From Climacteris rufus (lineage: Eukaryota; Chordata; Aves; Passeriformes; Climacteridae): DNA of 64,000 nt. Positions 61,151-64,000 of the stretch are shown here, one piece after another (the stretch's first letter is position 1; each line of letters opens with the position of its first letter). Below the pieces are notes generated by a model. That model did no database searches, was not told the origin of the DNA, and saw only the letters and a program-made list of their open reading frames with translations. The translations under genes and the position numbers were made by a program. The stretch lies in the NCBI GenBank assembly GCA_013398175.1, contig VZRZ01004813.1:1811278-1875277 (forward strand), given 5' to 3'.

Positions 61151-61981
61151 TATAAATCTGAATGTCTGAAAAACATAAAACAAATATTGTCCTTACATGC
61201 AAAGAAACAACTGAAGAACAAAAAGAACTTGGAAAATGAAGATCTGTCACCTTGTGCCATCTAGAATAAAAGGAAAACAACCCTGACAGAAATCAAAAAT
61301 GAATTTTCCTCCCAGTTGTACACGACACAGAGCTATTAGTTATAACAACACAGTTTTCCAGAAGTACATTCGCACAAAACCAGCAGGACTGGAGCTTGAG
61401 ATAACACATACACAAAATCCATTAGCAATTTGTAAGAGCTGAACCATGCTGACAGACTAATTCCTCTAAACAACAGTTCTGGGCAGAGCTGTACAGTGCT
61501 CACCACAGCATTTCACCGTGTGGCACCGGCAGGCTTGGCACCACCTGCGACAAGCACCTCCAGAAATGTCAGTGAATAACATCCTGTTTTCTACCACTGC
61601 TGACAGAAGTGCCCAAAGAGCTCAGGTGGGAACAGGTCCTGTGTGTATTACATAGGCATAACCCGACATTTAACATGCCGAAGGGCAAGGGATATGATGA
61701 CTACCTCTCTCTTTCCTTCTCTCCACAGAGAATAATGCTCTTCACCTAGTGGCTTTGCCCCCACTGCAGGGAACAATTAAGGCTGGAGACAGGTGTCCTC
61801 TGCATCCTGTAGCTGGGACAGCAGTGCTGCCCTCCCTGCTCCACAGCATGCTGGAGCAGGAAATAGCAAGGCTGTGAGGCCAGTGAGTCAAAAATCCTTT
61901 TCATGCTTTTGACAGAAGCTCAATTTAATTTTCAGACAAAAAATAACATGCACTCTAGCTACTTGAAATACACTGGTAATA

Positions 61982-62212
61982 TCTCTGGAGGTCTACATTA
62001 CAGAAATAGCATACATTTTCTGTAGACATCTGACAAGCAATTTAGCTGAGCTGCATCGGTTCCTGGTAACAAATCTGAAGGAAGATCCCCGGATCTCAAA
62101 AACGGGAGAAATTGACATAGTGCCCAACAGTTTCAAAATGAAAGCACACTCTGCGTGCCTTGGTATCAAGCCGTCAAGCTGGGATAAGAGATTTTGTTTC
62201 ATGATGGGCTGA
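61982..62212 (+). CDS. unidentified candidate exon, ~70 codons
   Basis: A plus-strand frame is open from 61970 to a TGA at 62210-62212, with no ATG in its first half. An acceptor-like tacattacag ends at 62003. The peptide from there looks like a real globular protein: helix-like start, then DPRISKTGEIDIVPNSFK and a Trp-Asp-Lys-Arg stretch. It has more CpG than its neighbours (cggttcc, cccgga, acggga, tgcgtg, ccgtca). I do not recognise it. The minus strand is open over nearly the same bases (62229-61993), which is common opposite coding sequence but also possible by chance. No donor is seen before the stop. Confidence 0.27.
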   Translation, partial: SLEVYITEIAYIFCRHLTSNLAELHRFLVTNLKEDPRISKTGEIDIVPNSFKMKAHSACLGIKPSSWDKRFCFMMG

Positions 62213-63290
62213 ACAAGTCTGAAAATCAAGCTCCTTCGTGGTACTTCAAGCTGGGCAGTAAGAAACAGAGGGCCCTAAAGTTAACCTAACCACAATTCAT
62301 GTAAATTTCACCTTTGTAATTTAGTTCCTACCCAATTCATACAACTACCACTTGCAGTACATACACTAAGAGACTATAAAAAGGAATTTAAAATACAGTG
62401 GTATAATCTTTCTGCTTTGCTTTATTAGCCTCATAAAGTAATGCTAATTTTTTACTATTCCCATATAAAAATCCAAAAGCTTTCTGTCACAAAGAGAACT
62501 GGCTTTTCAAATCACAGATTATACTCCAATTAATATGGAATTACTAAGTTCTGATAAAATATGTGATGTGCAATATGTAATAAAAGAGGATTACTTAAAG
62601 AATAATACAATAACCATACAGCATGTCACTGTAGATTTCATTATTCTAAAAGAGTTGTTTTAGCTATTTTTTCAATAGTTAATATAACTCTTCAGAGACA
62701 GGCAACTAGAATGTGACTACAGTTACATCATTTTTGTTTGTGTAAGCACATTAATTCATTATTGCAGAATTGTTGGTGACCAATGAATTTGTAGCACTAC
62801 CTATTTGTTTTCAATAAAGGAAAACTGGAACATTTTGGTTTTGTGTCCTATATCCCCAAATAATTATTCAATGTTATGACAAAACATAGCCTCTGGATAC
62901 AGAGTCTAAGACACAAACAGTGTTTTAAAGGTACAAAACTTACAAAATTTTCTGTAACCTTGATATTATTGTAGCTAAATCTTCAATGAATTATACAGTC
63001 ACAGTGTAAGACAAATAGTAAAATAGAGATCTCATCTTTGAATACATGACAGAAAAAAATGAACTAAGAAAAAAAGTGCTCACCTGCTTTACAAAGAAAT
63101 ATCCCAACCCTTAATAGCATTTCTATCAATTCTCTTAGGTTTTTTTCCCAAAAATCTCATAAGTAGCTATGTTTTGTACAGCTGTGGTACAAAGAAGGAA
63201 CAGAAGGTAGAGTTTGGGAGCAGATACATGAGCTGTTCCTTCTACCACATGCAACATAGAATTTGGAAGCAAAACTCTAACAACACCTAG

Positions 63291-63340
63291 AGAAAAAGGA
63301 CTACATTAGAAGAAAAAGAACTACATTAAAAGAAAAAGGC
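63291..63340. repeat. 20-bp tandem repeat, 2.5 copies
   Basis: agaaaaaggactacattaga and agaaaaagaactacattaaa follow each other, then agaaaaaggc. Confidence 0.9.
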
Positions 63341-64000
63341 AGATGACATTACATTTCTCATTTTCAAATTTTTTCATAAAAATTTCCTGTGATTTTCAAA
63401 TTGTCTCTTTTAAATATTAGTAAAATGAACTTGAAGGGCCAAACAGATCTTTCATTCAGGGTCTTTTAATTTGTTTAAGACCTCTAAGGAAATTAATTCT
63501 TCACAAAATGTCCTGAATAACTTTTCAAATTAATGGTACATTCACTTTATTTTTTTCAGCTCTAATTCTTTTTTTTTGTAGTTTCTTTTGCCTCTCTTTC
63601 CCTCTCTTACTTTTATCTCTCAAAATTTCATCCAGATTAGGAAAACAGCTTCTTAATTTTATTCTATTTTGCTATTGAAAAATTTAGTTTCAACTTTTAT
63701 TTCAGAATACACAAAAATGTGGGAAATAAACTGCTCTGAAAGAGACATTTATTCCCATTTTCTTACTAAGACCTAAAACAATATCATGTAAGAAAACCAT
63801 CTGTGTTTAGCCCAGAAATTTTTAGCCATTTTCTCATCCTTTCATAACTTATAGCTGAGAGAAACACTACCACATACATGGCAGAGCAAATGAACTTCTA
63901 CTCTTATCTAGCAGTTAAAGGATATCTATTTCACATGTAGAGAACGCAGAAAACATTTTGAAGCCTTCTGAATTCAGAGTATTACAAAGGAATTTTAAGT

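Larger units (their letters stand above)
61151..64000. other. unique sequence with a GC-richer patch
   Basis: The part at 61480-61880 is GC-richer than its surroundings and has a strong acceptor-like tract, tctctccacag, ending at 61728. The candidate exon at 61982-62212 follows. From 62280 on the sequence is AT-rich with no feature except the 20-bp tandem at 63291-63340. Confidence 0.35.

Noticed and set aside
1..64000. CRISPR arrays, tRNA, rRNA, operons, prophage
   Set aside because: No direct-repeat/spacer array, no tRNA B-box-like ggttcga motif and no bacterial gene organisation; the repeats are avian.

Overview
The window looks like a gene-poor, AT-rich stretch of a bird nuclear genome. 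The main evidence is the repeats. It contains several 3'-truncated CR1 retroposons, ending in the diagnostic octamer-like (attctatga)n tails, and several solo long terminal repeats (LTRs) of endogenous retroviruses, of kinds I recognise from avian genomes. Nothing prokaryotic is present, and I see no tRNA, rRNA or complete protein-coding gene. The species cannot be fixed from sequence alone.

Layout. 1-1.7 kb: unique sequence. 1.7-3.7 kb: a truncated CR1 (+), then a ~1.08 kb LTR (+) with a near-perfect 5-bp target duplication. 3.7-13.4 kb: unique sequence with a poly(A) tract and an exon-like minus-strand ORF at 10.85-11.15 kb. 13.4-14.0 kb: a solo ERVL-like LTR (-). 14.9 kb: a perfect 13-bp-stem hairpin. 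15.9 kb: a CR1 tail (+). 19.6 kb: a very old CR1/L3-like relic (-). 20.15-20.8 kb: a solo LTR (-) with CCAAT, TATA and poly(A) signals. 24.2-25.06 kb: a CR1 (+) split by a 611-bp solo LTR (-) with a perfect 6-bp target duplication. 33.4 kb: a CR1 tail (+). 34-44 kb: unique DNA with simple repeats. 44.05-45.36 kb: an LTR (-) of the 13.4-kb family, split by a second LTR (+). 54.7 kb: a CR1 tail (-). 56.7-57.2 kb: an LTR-like element (+). 58.13 kb: a 28-N assembly gap between G runs. 61.0 kb: a CR1 tail (+). The rest is unique sequence.

No gene set works together here. The window reads as intergenic or deep intronic DNA shaped by CR1 and retroviral insertions. A few open stretches have splice-like edges (10.85, 18.5, 23.8, 26.4, 32.5, 40.4, 52.85, 56.2 and 62.0 kb). 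They lie on both strands and I recognise none of them, so they are given as low-confidence exon candidates. The strongest observations are the two nested insertions, which give a relative order of events, and the precise solo-LTR boundaries. The main unknowns are the exon-like ORFs and several AT-rich stretches that could be conserved regulatory DNA.
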